Source of the DNA: an uncultured Methanomicrobiales archaeon
Lineage (GTDB): Archaea; Halobacteriota; Methanomicrobia; Methanomicrobiales; Methanospirillaceae
Reading direction: 5' to 3'
DNA: 64,000 bases
Assembly (NCBI GenBank): GCA_903926075.1
Contig: CAIYHQ010000134.1
Location: forward strand, 1 to 64,000
Shown: piece by piece, positions 42,886 to 52,123 of the stretch
Layout: each line of letters starts with the position of its first letter
How positions within the stretch are numbered: position 1 is the stretch's first letter
Position numbers and translations under genes: made by a program
Notes under the pieces: generated by a model
Told to the model about the DNA's origin: nothing
Database searches by the model: none
Seen by the model: only the letters and a program-made list of their open reading frames with translations

Positions 42886-43950
42886 TCAGAAAATAAAATC
42901 CGCAAGAACCGTTTGTCGTGTCGTCGCGGGAAGCAGATTTGATAATTTTATTCCAACAAGCCGGATTTTATCTTTTTTTATAAAATCTGCAAGTATCTTG
43001 TCAGCATTCTCCTTTATGCATATAATTGCCTGACTAGGATGGTTTAAGGTTACTGAACGGGTATATGTTTTAAACCCGGTGTAACGGATTTTTACTGTAA
43101 CTGTTTTAAAAAGGATTTTTTCTGCAATAATCACATTGTGAAGTTCATTAATAAGTATTTCTAGCGTATTAATAACGAGCGTTTTGTCATTTGTGTCCTC
43201 TTCAAATGTATATTCCCTTGATACTGACCTGAAACTCTCGTTTTCCCTGATAGCCTCCCTGTCAATTCCCTGCGAAAGTTCAGACATTCTCGCACCAAAT
43301 CTTCCAAATTTTTCTGTCAATTTCTGGACATCTGTATTCATCAGATCGCCAATGGTTTTAATTCCCATGCCATCAAGGATCACGCATGTCTTTTTTCCTA
43401 TCCCCGGGACCGTACGAACCGGCAGTGGTGAAAGTATCGGGATAATTGTTTCAGGCCGGATGATGACAAGGCCATCTGGTTTATTGAGATCAGAAGCTAT
43501 TTTTGCAGTGACCATTGACGGGCCAATACCTATAGAGCATGTGAGGCCTTCAGAGTTTAAGATAGATAACTTTATTTCGCCTGCCAAATTCTGTGCAGAT
43601 TCATAATTTTCAAGTGTTGATACATCAATATAGGCCTCATCGATGCTGACCTGTGAAAAAGGGTAACCAAATGAGATGAGAATTTTCATTATCCTTTGTG
43701 AGACTACCTGGTAATATTTAGTGTCAGGTGGCAGAAAAATGGCATGTGGACATAAAACCCATGCCCTTGAGACTGGCATTGCTGAATGTATTCCAAACTT
43801 TCTTGCTTCATATGAGCATGTACTTACAACCCCACGGCCTTTTCCTTCTTTTGGGGGTGCTCCGATAACAAGAGGTTTTCCCTGCAGTTCAGGGTGCCGG
43901 ATAACCTCAGCTGACGCAAAAAAACTGTCCATGTCAATGTGAAGAAACAT
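42886..43950 (-). CDS. dinB: DNA polymerase IV (Y-family translesion polymerase)
   Basis: A 354-residue Y-family polymerase of normal length. Palm metal ligands are seen in MFLHIDMDSFFASAE (D7, with D9 in the IDMDSFF motif) and VSIDEAYIDV (D and E near residue 105); fingers residues in CSYEARKFGIHSAMP; HhH region in VRTVPGIGKKTCVIL near residue 180; little-finger domain at about 240-345. It copies past damaged bases with low fidelity. ATG 43950 gives the standard N-terminus. It is convergent with the Cys-rich gene at 41519-42853 and may share transcription with the genes upstream on the minus strand, several of which are DNA-repair-like. No sign of truncation. Confidence 0.95.
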   Translation of the reverse strand: MFLHIDMDSFFASAEVIRHPELQGKPLVIGAPPKEGKGRGVVSTCSYEARKFGIHSAMPVSRAWVLCPHAIFLPPDTKYYQVVSQRIMKILISFGYPFSQVSIDEAYIDVSTLENYESAQNLAGEIKLSILNSEGLTCSIGIGPSMVTAKIASDLNKPDGLVIIRPETIIPILSPLPVRTVPGIGKKTCVILDGMGIKTIGDLMNTDVQKLTEKFGRFGARMSELSQGIDREAIRENESFRSVSREYTFEEDTNDKTLVINTLEILINELHNVIIAEKILFKTVTVKIRYTGFKTYTRSVTLNHPSQAIICIKENADKILADFIKKDKIRLVGIKLSNLLPATTRQTVLADFIF

Positions 43951-43997
43951 TTATGAGATCCGTGAGAAAGGTTTGATATTAAAAAATTAATTTATAA

Positions 43998-44585
43998 TTA
44001 ATCCTGCATAACAAGAGTTGATGCTATCATGTCATGAAGTCCCTGTTTCTTCTCTGTAAAAATAATCAGGAGATAACCGATACCAAATGTAATATGGCAG
44101 AAAAATCTTCCTATAAACCGCAATGTCGCTCTTCCAAAACTAATTCTATCTCCGTTCAGATTCGTCACCCTGAGGTGAAGGATAATTTTTCCAAGTGTTC
44201 CCTGGTGTCTTGAACTTTCCATTAAGGCATAATAAAGCCATGTAATAATTATTGAAACTACAACGATGACAAGGTAAGCCCCTAAAAAGATACTTATAAA
44301 GCTTCCCGGATTTTGTCCCAGCGTTTTTTCCGTTACTCCAGGAATTATTGCAGAAAATATCCAGATTGCTACAAGGATCCCAATTACAATTCCATTTATT
44401 AGTGCGAGAATAATCATATCAATTATCCAGGCTATAAGTCGCTCCAAAAAACCAGCATAATGAGGTCTTATATCTGTTATTATTGATGCAGCCTCTGAAC
44501 CAAGCCTCACGCCGCAAGATGGGCAGTATTGAGCACTGCTGTCTTTAATATCATGACCACACTTTGGGCAGGTATTTTCCGTCAT
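43998..44585 (-). CDS. Zinc-ribbon RDD-family membrane protein
   Basis: A 195-residue protein. An N-terminal zinc ribbon is formed by CPKCGHD and CPSCG (residues 5-30). An RDD domain follows with three membrane helices: FLERLIAWIIDMIILALING (about 45-75), the VVVSIIITWLYYALMESS region (about 105-130), and FCHITFGIGYLLIIF (about 160-180). The typical Arg/Asp pair is visible as LERLIAWIIDM, and RHQGTLGKIILHLRVTNLNG is the conserved loop. RDD proteins are of mostly unknown function; some act as sodium/proton exchangers. It lies between dinB and the YhaN-like ATPase on the same strand (51-bp gap from the ATPase). Confidence is in the family, not the function. Confidence 0.88.
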   Translation of the reverse strand: MTENTCPKCGHDIKDSSAQYCPSCGVRLGSEAASIITDIRPHYAGFLERLIAWIIDMIILALINGIVIGILVAIWIFSAIIPGVTEKTLGQNPGSFISIFLGAYLVIVVVSIIITWLYYALMESSRHQGTLGKIILHLRVTNLNGDRISFGRATLRFIGRFFCHITFGIGYLLIIFTEKKQGLHDMIASTLVMQD

Positions 44586-44636
44586 AGTTAAGTGAACTCC
44601 ATTATCATATTTATGTCCTCTGTTTCAATTACAGGA

Positions 44637-47600
44637 TTATAACAGTATCACTTTAAGGTCAGGTTTAACCGATTGAAATATTTCGAGGACTGAAGGATGG
44701 CATGTAAAGTAAATTACCTGGTTATTTTTTGAAATATTACTAATTATCTGACACACTTTTTTTAACCGGTTGTGATCAAAGTTAACAAGCGGATCATCAA
44801 ATATAAGGGGGAAATGTTCTCTTTCCCTCTCATATTCTTTAATATATCCAAGCCTTAATGACAGATAGAGTTGTTCAAGAGTCCCCCTGCTGAGTCGGGT
44901 AGCATCAGTCTCTTTGTTCTCCTCATCAATTACACTAAGACCATTGTTTGTAGATGTATTGATTATCTTTATATACCGGTTATCAGTAATTTTTTGAAAT
45001 ATTTGTTCAGCTTCCTTTAAAACTTTCGGTTCATGTTCCATTTCAAAGATATGCATTGCCCTTTTTAAAAGGTTTCTCGCAAATACAATCTTAGACCACT
45101 CTTTTGCAGATTCGTTTAAAGAATCAATTAATTCCTCTCGTTTTTGCCTCAATAAAGGAGCTGTATTCATTCTTTTTAACTCTTCAAGTCCTTTTTCCAT
45201 CCGGCCCCTTTTTTGGTTAAGTTTAGCCGTTTCTTCATGATTGTTTGTAAGAACATCTGATAACTGAAATAACTTTTCGCGGTAAATTGAGAGATCTGCT
45301 GATAAATAAAGGTTTATTAAGTCTTCAATTATCTCTCCTTCCGACAATGTCTTTTCAATATGGGCTTTTGCTAAATTGAGGCGTTCACTATCGAAATTAA
45401 GCCCGTCAATTTCATTTGCTTTTCTTCTAAAATCCTCTTCACTAGTACAATCACAACTAAGAAATAACGATTGAATCTCACTTTCTAAATATTCTTTATC
45501 TTTTTTTATAATGTCAAGTTCAAATTCAAGTGAAGCCAGTTCTTTCGTTTTACTCTTTACCTCATTGGACCTTTCTATATTTTTCTCATATAACCTGGTA
45601 AGTTCCTTCGCGATAAATTCAATCTCTCTCCCCTCAACAACAATTCCACATTTGGACCCGGTTTCTCTTGCATATGCTTCATATTCTGAAATAATGCGTC
45701 CCAGATGATCAATTTCCATTTTTCTTTCTCTAATTATTTCAGTTTTTTCTTTCACTGCTTTTATAAGGCTGAAACTCTCCATAACCCCCAGAGGAGAAAG
45801 ATTTGAAGATAAATGATAAGTTTTTCTCCAATCATTCCACTCATCCATCAAAACTGATCTCTTTAGTTTCAAGTCTTCTATTTCGTTTTCATTCTCCTGA
45901 ATTGAAGAATTACATGTAATAAGATCCTTATTGAGACTGTCTATCTTCATTCTCACTTCATAAACTTGTTTAACTCCTTCAAGTTCTCTCGTATATTTTG
46001 CATAAAGGGATTCCAGTTCGAACGGGTCAGGGTAGTTATCGAGTTTGAAAACCTTTTTTATTGTTATCAGTGACTCCTCGATTCCATCAATCTGCTCTTC
46101 TAAATGAGTATTTTCAGAAACAATTTCCTTAATCTTTCCTTTTTTCTCGCTAGATCTCTTTTCTTTGGTTTTGAGAGTTGTAAAAAAAATATAAACCGCA
46201 TAAAACCCTCCAAAAAGAAAAGAAATAATGGTACAATAAAAAAGAATGGTAAACATGAGATTGTTTTTAGCAGTCAGGCTTAATAGTAGTAAAACCGTCC
46301 CTGCAAAGATAAAAAGAAAAGGTTTCAGATAGGGAAAGTCACGAATATTTTCCTTAACCTTTTCCTGCTGCGCTAATATTTGGATCAATGCAAGATTTGA
46401 CGAAATCTTATCTTTTCGTCTGATATAGTCTGGATATTTAACCCTGAAATTTTCTATCACCTGGATTCTTCGCTTCAATTGAATAATATCTGTTTCTGTG
46501 GTGTTTGCAATCTCATCTGATAATATATGTATCTCGTTTTCAATTTCTGTTTTTTTTCCTTTCAATTTTTCTTTTTCATCAATTTTTTTGTTTAACGACG
46601 CTTCAAGAGCCTGATATTCACGAGATTTTTCACTTACATATTCACGGGTTGGAATTGAAACAGGAATCTTCTCAAAGAGGGAATCTTCCCAACCCTCTCC
46701 AAGTTCTTTGTAAATGGTCTGTAACTGCTCATTTGTGATTATCTGTTTATTGGAAAGGTCATCGTACCTCTTAACATTCTCCTCATACCGCAAAAATCCG
46801 TCCCTGAGTGCAATAATTACAGGGTGAAAATCATTAATAATATTATCAGCGTTAATTTCCGATAATAATGTTTTAGTTGATTCATATTTCTCACTTGTTT
46901 TCTGTAGAACACCTGATAAATTTTCATATTGCGTTTTTTGGCTGTTTAGTTTATCAAGTCCGTTTACTGGAAAAAATGAGTTTTGTATTTTGTGATCAAC
47001 TTGATCTTTTAAATTAATATAATTGGTAATATCACCCCATATTGAGATGATGCGCTCAATATTCTGGATTTCAGTTTCGGTTCCGGCTCTCTCACCTGCA
47101 ATTTCTTTCAGATCTTTATCTGTTTTTTTTAGTTCCAGTTCAATTTTGTCATATCTATCCTGATAGTTGGAGAATGCATTAAGTTCAGTGTCTGTTGATG
47201 CTATCTCTGATAAAATTGAATGAATCTTTTCGGTACGTCCTCTTTCTTTGAAAATAATATCTGCAGTGGAATCAAGTTCCTGATAAATGCTGTTTAAAGA
47301 AATTTTCCCGGTTCCTGTTTCTGCACTTGTAAGGCGTTCACGGATAGCTGAATCATTAAGCCCCTCAAACTGGTGTATATCGTCCAGAGTAAAAAGGTAA
47401 ACTTTCCTGACAACCGAGGAATCACCATCCTTTAAAAATTCTAAGTACTGGTTAAGATCTTTTGTTAATCTATCCTCATGAGGAACGTTTAAGTCAGCAT
47501 CGCCGTTGCAATAACGGGTCAGGAAATATTTTCTGTTATTATCAGAAATAAGAACTCCTTTCGCAAAGGGAAGCTCGCTATCAGTAATACCTTCATCTTT

Positions 47601-47774
47601 CAGGACTGACTTCTTCTTTGGGAGCCCAAACAACATATAGATGATAGAATTGAAAAAAGTTGACTTTCCCGCTTCATTTGGGCCGTAAATAAGTGTTAAT
47701 CCTGGAGAAAGCAAATCTATCTCTTTATTACTAAATCCATGGAATGAGCAGATGCGCAGAGATTCAATCTTCAT
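44637..47774 (-). CDS. YhaN/SbcC-like coiled-coil ATPase with central membrane hairpin
   Basis: A 1045-residue SMC/Rad50-type protein. ATG 47774 follows GAGG by six bases, and a TTG four codons upstream is disfavoured. Head parts: Walker A LIYGPNEAGKSTFF near residues 30-42, signature LSRGTLEQLYLSLRLGY near 965, Walker B FPLIFDDPLVNFD near 1000, and the His switch YFTCHPSVLE. Between them lie two long coiled coils (about 175-460 and 535-930). At about 476-531 two adjacent hydrophobic helices (FLFIFAGTVLLLLSLTA, FTILFYCTIISFLFGGFYA) break the coiled coil, as in the YhaN (AAA_27) branch rather than true Rad50. It overlaps the nuclease gene by 11 bp, so it is the ATPase half of a nuclease complex, possibly held at the membrane. 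Confidence 0.88.
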   Translation of the reverse strand: MKIESLRICSFHGFSNKEIDLLSPGLTLIYGPNEAGKSTFFNSIIYMLFGLPKKKSVLKDEGITDSELPFAKGVLISDNNRKYFLTRYCNGDADLNVPHEDRLTKDLNQYLEFLKDGDSSVVRKVYLFTLDDIHQFEGLNDSAIRERLTSAETGTGKISLNSIYQELDSTADIIFKERGRTEKIHSILSEIASTDTELNAFSNYQDRYDKIELELKKTDKDLKEIAGERAGTETEIQNIERIISIWGDITNYINLKDQVDHKIQNSFFPVNGLDKLNSQKTQYENLSGVLQKTSEKYESTKTLLSEINADNIINDFHPVIIALRDGFLRYEENVKRYDDLSNKQIITNEQLQTIYKELGEGWEDSLFEKIPVSIPTREYVSEKSREYQALEASLNKKIDEKEKLKGKKTEIENEIHILSDEIANTTETDIIQLKRRIQVIENFRVKYPDYIRRKDKISSNLALIQILAQQEKVKENIRDFPYLKPFLFIFAGTVLLLLSLTAKNNLMFTILFYCTIISFLFGGFYAVYIFFTTLKTKEKRSSEKKGKIKEIVSENTHLEEQIDGIEESLITIKKVFKLDNYPDPFELESLYAKYTRELEGVKQVYEVRMKIDSLNKDLITCNSSIQENENEIEDLKLKRSVLMDEWNDWRKTYHLSSNLSPLGVMESFSLIKAVKEKTEIIRERKMEIDHLGRIISEYEAYARETGSKCGIVVEGREIEFIAKELTRLYEKNIERSNEVKSKTKELASLEFELDIIKKDKEYLESEIQSLFLSCDCTSEEDFRRKANEIDGLNFDSERLNLAKAHIEKTLSEGEIIEDLINLYLSADLSIYREKLFQLSDVLTNNHEETAKLNQKRGRMEKGLEELKRMNTAPLLRQKREELIDSLNESAKEWSKIVFARNLLKRAMHIFEMEHEPKVLKEAEQIFQKITDNRYIKIINTSTNNGLSVIDEENKETDATRLSRGTLEQLYLSLRLGYIKEYEREREHFPLIFDDPLVNFDHNRLKKVCQIISNISKNNQVIYFTCHPSVLEIFQSVKPDLKVILL

Positions 47775-49056
47775 CCTGGCCCTCAATAATCAGTCTTGTG
47801 AGAAGGAAATCCAGTGCGTCATCAAGTATCTGTTCGGATTCTTTCTTATCAGGTTTCGTCAAATATCCTGAGGCTTTTGATGAGGTATATAACTTTTTCA
47901 GGTCTTCACTGAATTCGCTAAAAGACGAGGTGTTTTCTTTCAAACTTCTCCAGACTTTTATAATTTCACTTGAGAGGTTATTTTTCCTTTCAAGAGCCAT
48001 TAGGTCCAGATCAACTTTTGTTCGGTCAAAAATTCTGTCAGTCCAGATAAATTTTTTATCATGTTTTTCACTCTCATTCAGTGCTTTGTTTATTTCATGT
48101 ACGGTACCTGGCTTTTTTAATTCATGGCTTAAAATTCCCCTGCCTCTCAGTATCAATGACCAGATTGCCGGGTTATCAAGCCCTTCTTTCTCTTTGGCTT
48201 TAATATTCTGAATATAGGAAAAAAGGTTCTCTATTCGCAGAAAAGGTTCTATCGAGATCTCTTTTTTTCTCCAGCTTATACTTTCAGTCGGATGAAACTG
48301 GTAGGATGACCTGCCCTCTCTTGAGACTTTTATAACAAAGCATCCTTTTTCACCAGTTTCACCCCTTTGCATACCCTGGATATTTCCTGGATAAAGGATG
48401 AGCGGGTTATTGGTGCTTATAAATGTAGTTTTATGGATATGACCCAGAGCCCAGTAGTCATATCCCTTATTTCGCAGGGTATCTATAGTACATGGTGCAA
48501 TAGTCTCGTGCTGCTCTGAAGAGAGTGCTGATGCATGAAGTAATCCAATGGTAAAAGGCCATTCATCTTCCCGTTCAGGAAACTTTGATGCAAGGTCCTC
48601 TTTTTCAAAATGCTTTAAATGAGACCGGCCTATTATTGTAGCTACAGGAGTCCCTTCTTTCTCGAAAAATCGAATTTCAGGTTCTTTTTCACTGAAGACT
48701 ATTGTTTTTTTTGGCCATGAAAGCATATGAGCCCATTCGCCGAACGGGTCATGATTACCAAAGACAATATACGTCCAGATGCCAGCTTTCGATAATTCTT
48801 CCAATCCGTCAATGAATCGAAGCTGGGCTGAAAGGCTTCTGCTGACACTGTTATATATGTCTCCTGCAATAAGAACGAAGTCGACATTTTGGGTTATACA
48901 TGTTTCAATAAGATTCCTATAAGCAAGGAATGTAGATTCCTGAATTATTTCTCTGAAAGGTGTGCTAAGATCATGGATACCAGAAAATGAAGTTTCAAGA
49001 TGGAGGTCTGATGTGTGGACAAATGAAAACGGCACACTCAACCCCTTTCGGTTCAT
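47764..49056 (-). CDS. YhaO/SbcD-like metallophosphoesterase nuclease
   Basis: A 430-residue protein with all calcineurin-like phosphoesterase motifs in order: HTSDLHL (D and H), LIAGDIYN (GD), VFGNHDPFG (GNHD), LLHASAL and ALGHIHK (GHxH); metal-dependent DNA nuclease activity is expected. After residue 270 is a C-terminal region (about 270-430) that should dock to the ATPase. ATG 49056 has only a weak and distant Shine-Dalgarno (GGAG 13 nt away), so an internal GTG at 49035 is a possible start. It is coupled by an 11-bp overlap to the YhaN-like ATPase, in the order nuclease then ATPase seen in yhaO-yhaN of Bacillus. Role: processing of DNA ends or aberrant DNA. Confidence 0.9.
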   Translation of the reverse strand: MNRKGLSVPFSFVHTSDLHLETSFSGIHDLSTPFREIIQESTFLAYRNLIETCITQNVDFVLIAGDIYNSVSRSLSAQLRFIDGLEELSKAGIWTYIVFGNHDPFGEWAHMLSWPKKTIVFSEKEPEIRFFEKEGTPVATIIGRSHLKHFEKEDLASKFPEREDEWPFTIGLLHASALSSEQHETIAPCTIDTLRNKGYDYWALGHIHKTTFISTNNPLILYPGNIQGMQRGETGEKGCFVIKVSREGRSSYQFHPTESISWRKKEISIEPFLRIENLFSYIQNIKAKEKEGLDNPAIWSLILRGRGILSHELKKPGTVHEINKALNESEKHDKKFIWTDRIFDRTKVDLDLMALERKNNLSSEIIKVWRSLKENTSSFSEFSEDLKKLYTSSKASGYLTKPDKKESEQILDDALDFLLTRLIIEGQDED

Positions 49057-49165
49057 TTCACAAAATATTCTCCTCTATCACCAAAATAACTTTTGATTGA
49101 ATTTTTTTAACCATCCTAAACGCAGGGTCTTATAACTGAATAGATAAACTTCAACTATAATTGCA

Positions 49166-49699
49166 ATGAATAAAACTAATGGTAAATTAATGATGATACT
49201 TGTTAGTTTTACATCTAAAAATGGTTCGACTGCTGAAATTGCTGAATGTATAGGAAAAGAAATTGCAAAGGCCGGTATTTCATGCGATATATCAGAAATG
49301 AAGAAGGTAACTTCAATTAGTAATTATGATGCGATAATAATTGGGGCCCCATTTTATATGGGTCATATCATGAAGGAGTTCCCTGCATTTATAAACCGAT
49401 ATCATGCTGAACTTGTTAAATTGCCTGTAGCTGCTTTTGCTGTCGGCATGGCACCCCTATCTAACGAACCTGGATCAGTGGAGCATGCAATGGAAGTATT
49501 TAGACGTTCTCTCCAACCCCTATCTCCTGTAACAACAATACTATTTGCAGGAAGGCTTGAAGTCCAAAAACTTTCGTTTATCTCGAGAAAAATAATTAAA
49601 CTCGTTAATTCGCCCACAGGTGACTATCGGGACTGGGATGTTATTTCATCGTGGACACGGGAGTTTCTGGATATGCTTAATGAAGACAAAACAGGGTAA
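49166..49699 (+). CDS. Flavodoxin-domain protein (HemG-like)
   Basis: A 177-residue flavodoxin-fold protein. The FMN phosphate loop is SFTSKNGSTAEIAECIG (residues 14-30), with later isoalloxazine-side elements YDAIIIGAPFYMGHIMKEFP (about 53-72) and AVGMAPLSNEPGS (about 92-104). Arrangement and length resemble HemG-type protoporphyrinogen oxidase and other menaquinone-dependent flavodoxins rather than small electron-carrier flavodoxins. Whether it has that activity in this organism is unknown. Start ATG 49166; an in-frame ATG eight codons later is possible. It stands alone with the divergent nuclease gene on one side and a convergent small gene on the other. Confidence 0.85.
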   Translation: MNKTNGKLMMILVSFTSKNGSTAEIAECIGKEIAKAGISCDISEMKKVTSISNYDAIIIGAPFYMGHIMKEFPAFINRYHAELVKLPVAAFAVGMAPLSNEPGSVEHAMEVFRRSLQPLSPVTTILFAGRLEVQKLSFISRKIIKLVNSPTGDYRDWDVISSWTREFLDMLNEDKTG

Positions 49700-49753
49700 T
49701 AAACTCTATTTCATCACTTCTCTATTAAACTCCAGAATATTTTTTAAAAACAA

Positions 49754-50029
49754 CTATCTAATTTGTCCATGTAACAGTTCCTCATACAATATGGTTCCTG
49801 CACTCTTCAATCCTATTTTTTTTATATTTTCAGGAGGAAACTTTCCAGGGATCCTCTCTACACGGATAGCTTTCATTCGTTCCAGGTCTAAAATTATTCC
49901 ATTGACCTGTTCCAGAGTTAGACCTGTCCTCTCTACAACCTGCTGCGGGCTGGCCTTGCCATTAAATTCATTGCCAAGTAACCAGATGCACCAGGCTTCA
50001 TTGTTCTCAATAAAATCCGGTTTAAACAT
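49754..50029 (-). CDS. Small HTH-like hypothetical protein
   Basis: A 91-residue acidic-to-neutral protein: EAWCIWLLGNEFNGKASPQQ, VVERTGLTLEQVNGIILDLE, RMKAIRVERIPGKFPPENIK, then IGLKSAGTILYEELL. The central part has the helix-turn-helix plus wing layout of a small winged-helix protein (SPQQVVERTGLTLEQVNGII followed by a beta hairpin around AIRVERI). It may be a DNA-binding regulator, though no family is recognised. Complete, with an ATG start. It is convergent with the flavodoxin gene and divergent from the amidohydrolase gene. Confidence 0.55.
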   Translation of the reverse strand: MFKPDFIENNEAWCIWLLGNEFNGKASPQQVVERTGLTLEQVNGIILDLERMKAIRVERIPGKFPPENIKKIGLKSAGTILYEELLHGQIR

Positions 50030-50245
50030 AAAAAATCTCTATATGTATCCTTATCATTATTATATTAAACTTATATTGAACGTGTTTAATTTAAAAATTA
50101 CTTATTAACAGGACTCCTGACCCGGTTAAGAACAATATAAACGTTTTTGCTATGATTCTGAGATTTGCGATCCTTTTACTTCCAGACATCTCTTTTTTAT
50201 AAGACTGACCATAATATTATCTGTTGTAAAAGGTAGATTGTTTTC

Positions 50246-51466
50246 TTGATATTAATCAAAGCAGGGAATTTCTGGGACGGGAGGAGTGACCAACCTTCAG
50301 GCTACAGGGAAATTCTCGTTGAAAACGGAATAATCAGTGCGGTTGATTGCGAAGTCGATTGTTCAAAGAGTATCCAAATTATCGATCTCACCGGGTACAC
50401 CGTAATGCCTGGATTTATTGACTGTCATCAACACCTCACACTTCGCCCTTCAATGTTTGGACAGTTCTGGAGGTATGCTCCCGCCTACAAGACCATATGT
50501 GGTGTCGATGCACTACGGCATAACCTCATGAACGGCTTTACAACGGTGCGGGACTGCGGGGATATGGACCTACATGGTTACACAGTCCGGGAGCTTAGCC
50601 AGGCAGTTAAAACAGGGATGATTACTGGCCCAGAAATTGTTGTCTCGGGTCATATGATCTCTTCAAGGGGCGGCCACATGGATGTTACCTCGTCATTGCC
50701 AGCTGACTCCATACCATTTGAAAACTGCCTAGCTGATGGTCCGGATGAGATTCGCAGGGTAGTTCGTGAAGAAATAAACCGTGGGTGCGACTGGGTGAAA
50801 TATGCGGGTTCCGGTGGTTTTACCTCTCCATCAGACGACCCCTCACAGGTCACTTTCACCCAGGAAGAGATGGACACAATCATCGGGACTGCAAAGGATT
50901 TTCTGCGTCCGGTTGCTGTACATGCTATCGGACCAGATGCGATTCGTCGATCATTGAAAGCCGGTGTAAGGTCTATTGAACACGGCAGCCTCATTACACG
51001 GGAACTCCTCTCCACTATGGAGAGAGATAAAGTTTTTCTTGTTCCGACACAGGTTGCGGCCATCCGCTCGATGAAAATAGCAAAAGACCCGAACTCCAGT
51101 ACTCAGGTTCCCCGCCATATTATTGAAAAATTCTCAAAATACCAGGACGACCTCATCGAAGGAACACATGCAATCGCAGAAAGCAAGGTTAATATCGCGT
51201 TTGGAACCGATATGGGCATCATTTCGTATGCAATGAATCCTGCAGAAGAATTTTACGAGATGGTGAAAAACGGGATACAAACGCTAAGGGCACTTAAATC
51301 TGCGACCAGTGTTGCTGCAGAACTGTTAAAGAGGGAAGATCTCGGGGTCCTCGCTCCTTCTAGGTCAGCAGATATTATTGCAATGGCCGGTAATCCTTTT
51401 ACCGACATCAGGGCAACCGAAAACATCACATTTGTGATGAAGAAGGGAGTAATCTATAAAAAATAG
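50246..51466 (+). CDS. Metal-dependent amidohydrolase
   Basis: A 406-residue amidohydrolase-superfamily enzyme close to the imidazolonepropionase/Xaa-Pro dipeptidase-like group. The small beta domain is split between both ends. The metal ligands are all visible: HQH at residues 61-63 in PGFIDCHQHL, a likely carboxylated Lys in GCDWVKYAGSGGF, His in VAVHAIGPD and in SIEHGS, and Asp in IAFGTDMG. It hydrolyses a C-N bond, probably in a cyclic amide or dipeptide. Start TTG 50246, with AGGT about 10 nt upstream; no ATG fits, so the start is the weak point. A broken carboxymuconolactone-decarboxylase-like gene follows directly. Confidence 0.88.
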   Translation: MILIKAGNFWDGRSDQPSGYREILVENGIISAVDCEVDCSKSIQIIDLTGYTVMPGFIDCHQHLTLRPSMFGQFWRYAPAYKTICGVDALRHNLMNGFTTVRDCGDMDLHGYTVRELSQAVKTGMITGPEIVVSGHMISSRGGHMDVTSSLPADSIPFENCLADGPDEIRRVVREEINRGCDWVKYAGSGGFTSPSDDPSQVTFTQEEMDTIIGTAKDFLRPVAVHAIGPDAIRRSLKAGVRSIEHGSLITRELLSTMERDKVFLVPTQVAAIRSMKIAKDPNSSTQVPRHIIEKFSKYQDDLIEGTHAIAESKVNIAFGTDMGIISYAMNPAEEFYEMVKNGIQTLRALKSATSVAAELLKREDLGVLAPSRSADIIAMAGNPFTDIRATENITFVMKKGVIYKK

Positions 51467-51502
51467 AGTACTGAGAACATCCTCAAATGATTGTATTCGT
51501 AG

Positions 51503-51733
51503 AGTTGGACAGATGAAAGAAGAGAACCGAAAGTTGCGGAACTCATTGCTGTTGCGGCAGCTGCGGGAATGGGAGCACATTACTGTCTGAAAATCCATAT
51601 CAAGGCAGCAATACAGGAGGGAGCGACACGTGATGAGATATATGATACGATTATGATAGCAGGACTTGTAGGAAAAACCCGGGTTCTTGCAACCTCACTC
51701 CGTGAGATGGAATATATTTTTTCACGGGATTAA
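51503..51733 (+). pseudogene. Carboxymuconolactone-decarboxylase-like protein with disrupted start
   Basis: From a TAG at 51500-51502 the frame is open for 76 codons: KVAELIAVAAAAGMGAHYCL, KIHIKAAIQEGATRDEIYDT and VGKTRVLATSLREMEYI are typical of the AhpD/CMD family (HYCLKIHIKAA lies where active proteins have a C-x-x-C-x-x-H motif; here only the second Cys is kept). No start codon lies in frame before residue about 23, while an ATG at 51513 sits one base off and would give MKEEN and then the CMD sequence if one base were lost or two gained. So the gene is either frameshifted near its start or missing its N-terminus. It directly follows the amidohydrolase gene. Confidence 0.65.
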
Positions 51734-51816
51734 CCGAATAGATAAATTTTTTTAAAAAGCGGCAGTCATTAAATCTCTGACTGGATATATGTGGTTCAAT
51801 GCAAAAAAAAGTGGGT

Positions 51817-52002
51817 TTATTCCTTTATTTCTTCTACATTTGCGGATGCAGCTGTCTTTTTGACGCTCTCTATCCCACTCATACAGGAGGCTTTTGAACT
51901 GTACCCCTGTCCCATTGCGATAATCTCACCATTTGATGCTTTAAGTCTGAATCTGTACTTTCCTGCCTTGTCGGTGTATACTTCAAATTTTCCTGTTGTC
52001 AT
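51817..52002 (-). CDS. DUF1508 (YegP-like) protein
   Basis: A 61-residue protein: MTTGKFEVYTDKAGKYRFRL, KASNGEIIAMGQGYSSKASC, MSGIESVKKTA. The KFEVY.D..G.YRFRLKA.NGE.IA..QGY.SK..C..GI.SV pattern is the DUF1508 repeat of the YegP family, a small alpha+beta fold of unknown function; two repeats are usual in bacteria but single-copy forms like this are common in archaea. It is complete, with ATG start and TAA stop. It stands alone on the minus strand between the CMD remnant and the ABC-binding/peptidase gene. Confidence 0.88.
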   Translation of the reverse strand: MTTGKFEVYTDKAGKYRFRLKASNGEIIAMGQGYSSKASCMSGIESVKKTAASANVEEIKE

Positions 52003-52099
52003 TTATTTCACCTGTTCTCTGTTTAGGAGTTCTGACATTATTAATCTTATTGGAGGATATTAGTTATGGAGTTATGCAATTCCCAATTACCGTGATGGT

Positions 52100-52108
52100 G
52101 ATATAAAT
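52100..52108 (+). promoter_or_regulatory. Possible TATA box of the ligand-binding/peptidase operon
   Basis: GATATAAAT, about 20 bases before ATG 52124. Spacing is short for a leaderless start, so the assignment is tentative. Confidence 0.35.
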
Positions 52109-52123
52109 CAATACAAAAAAGGT

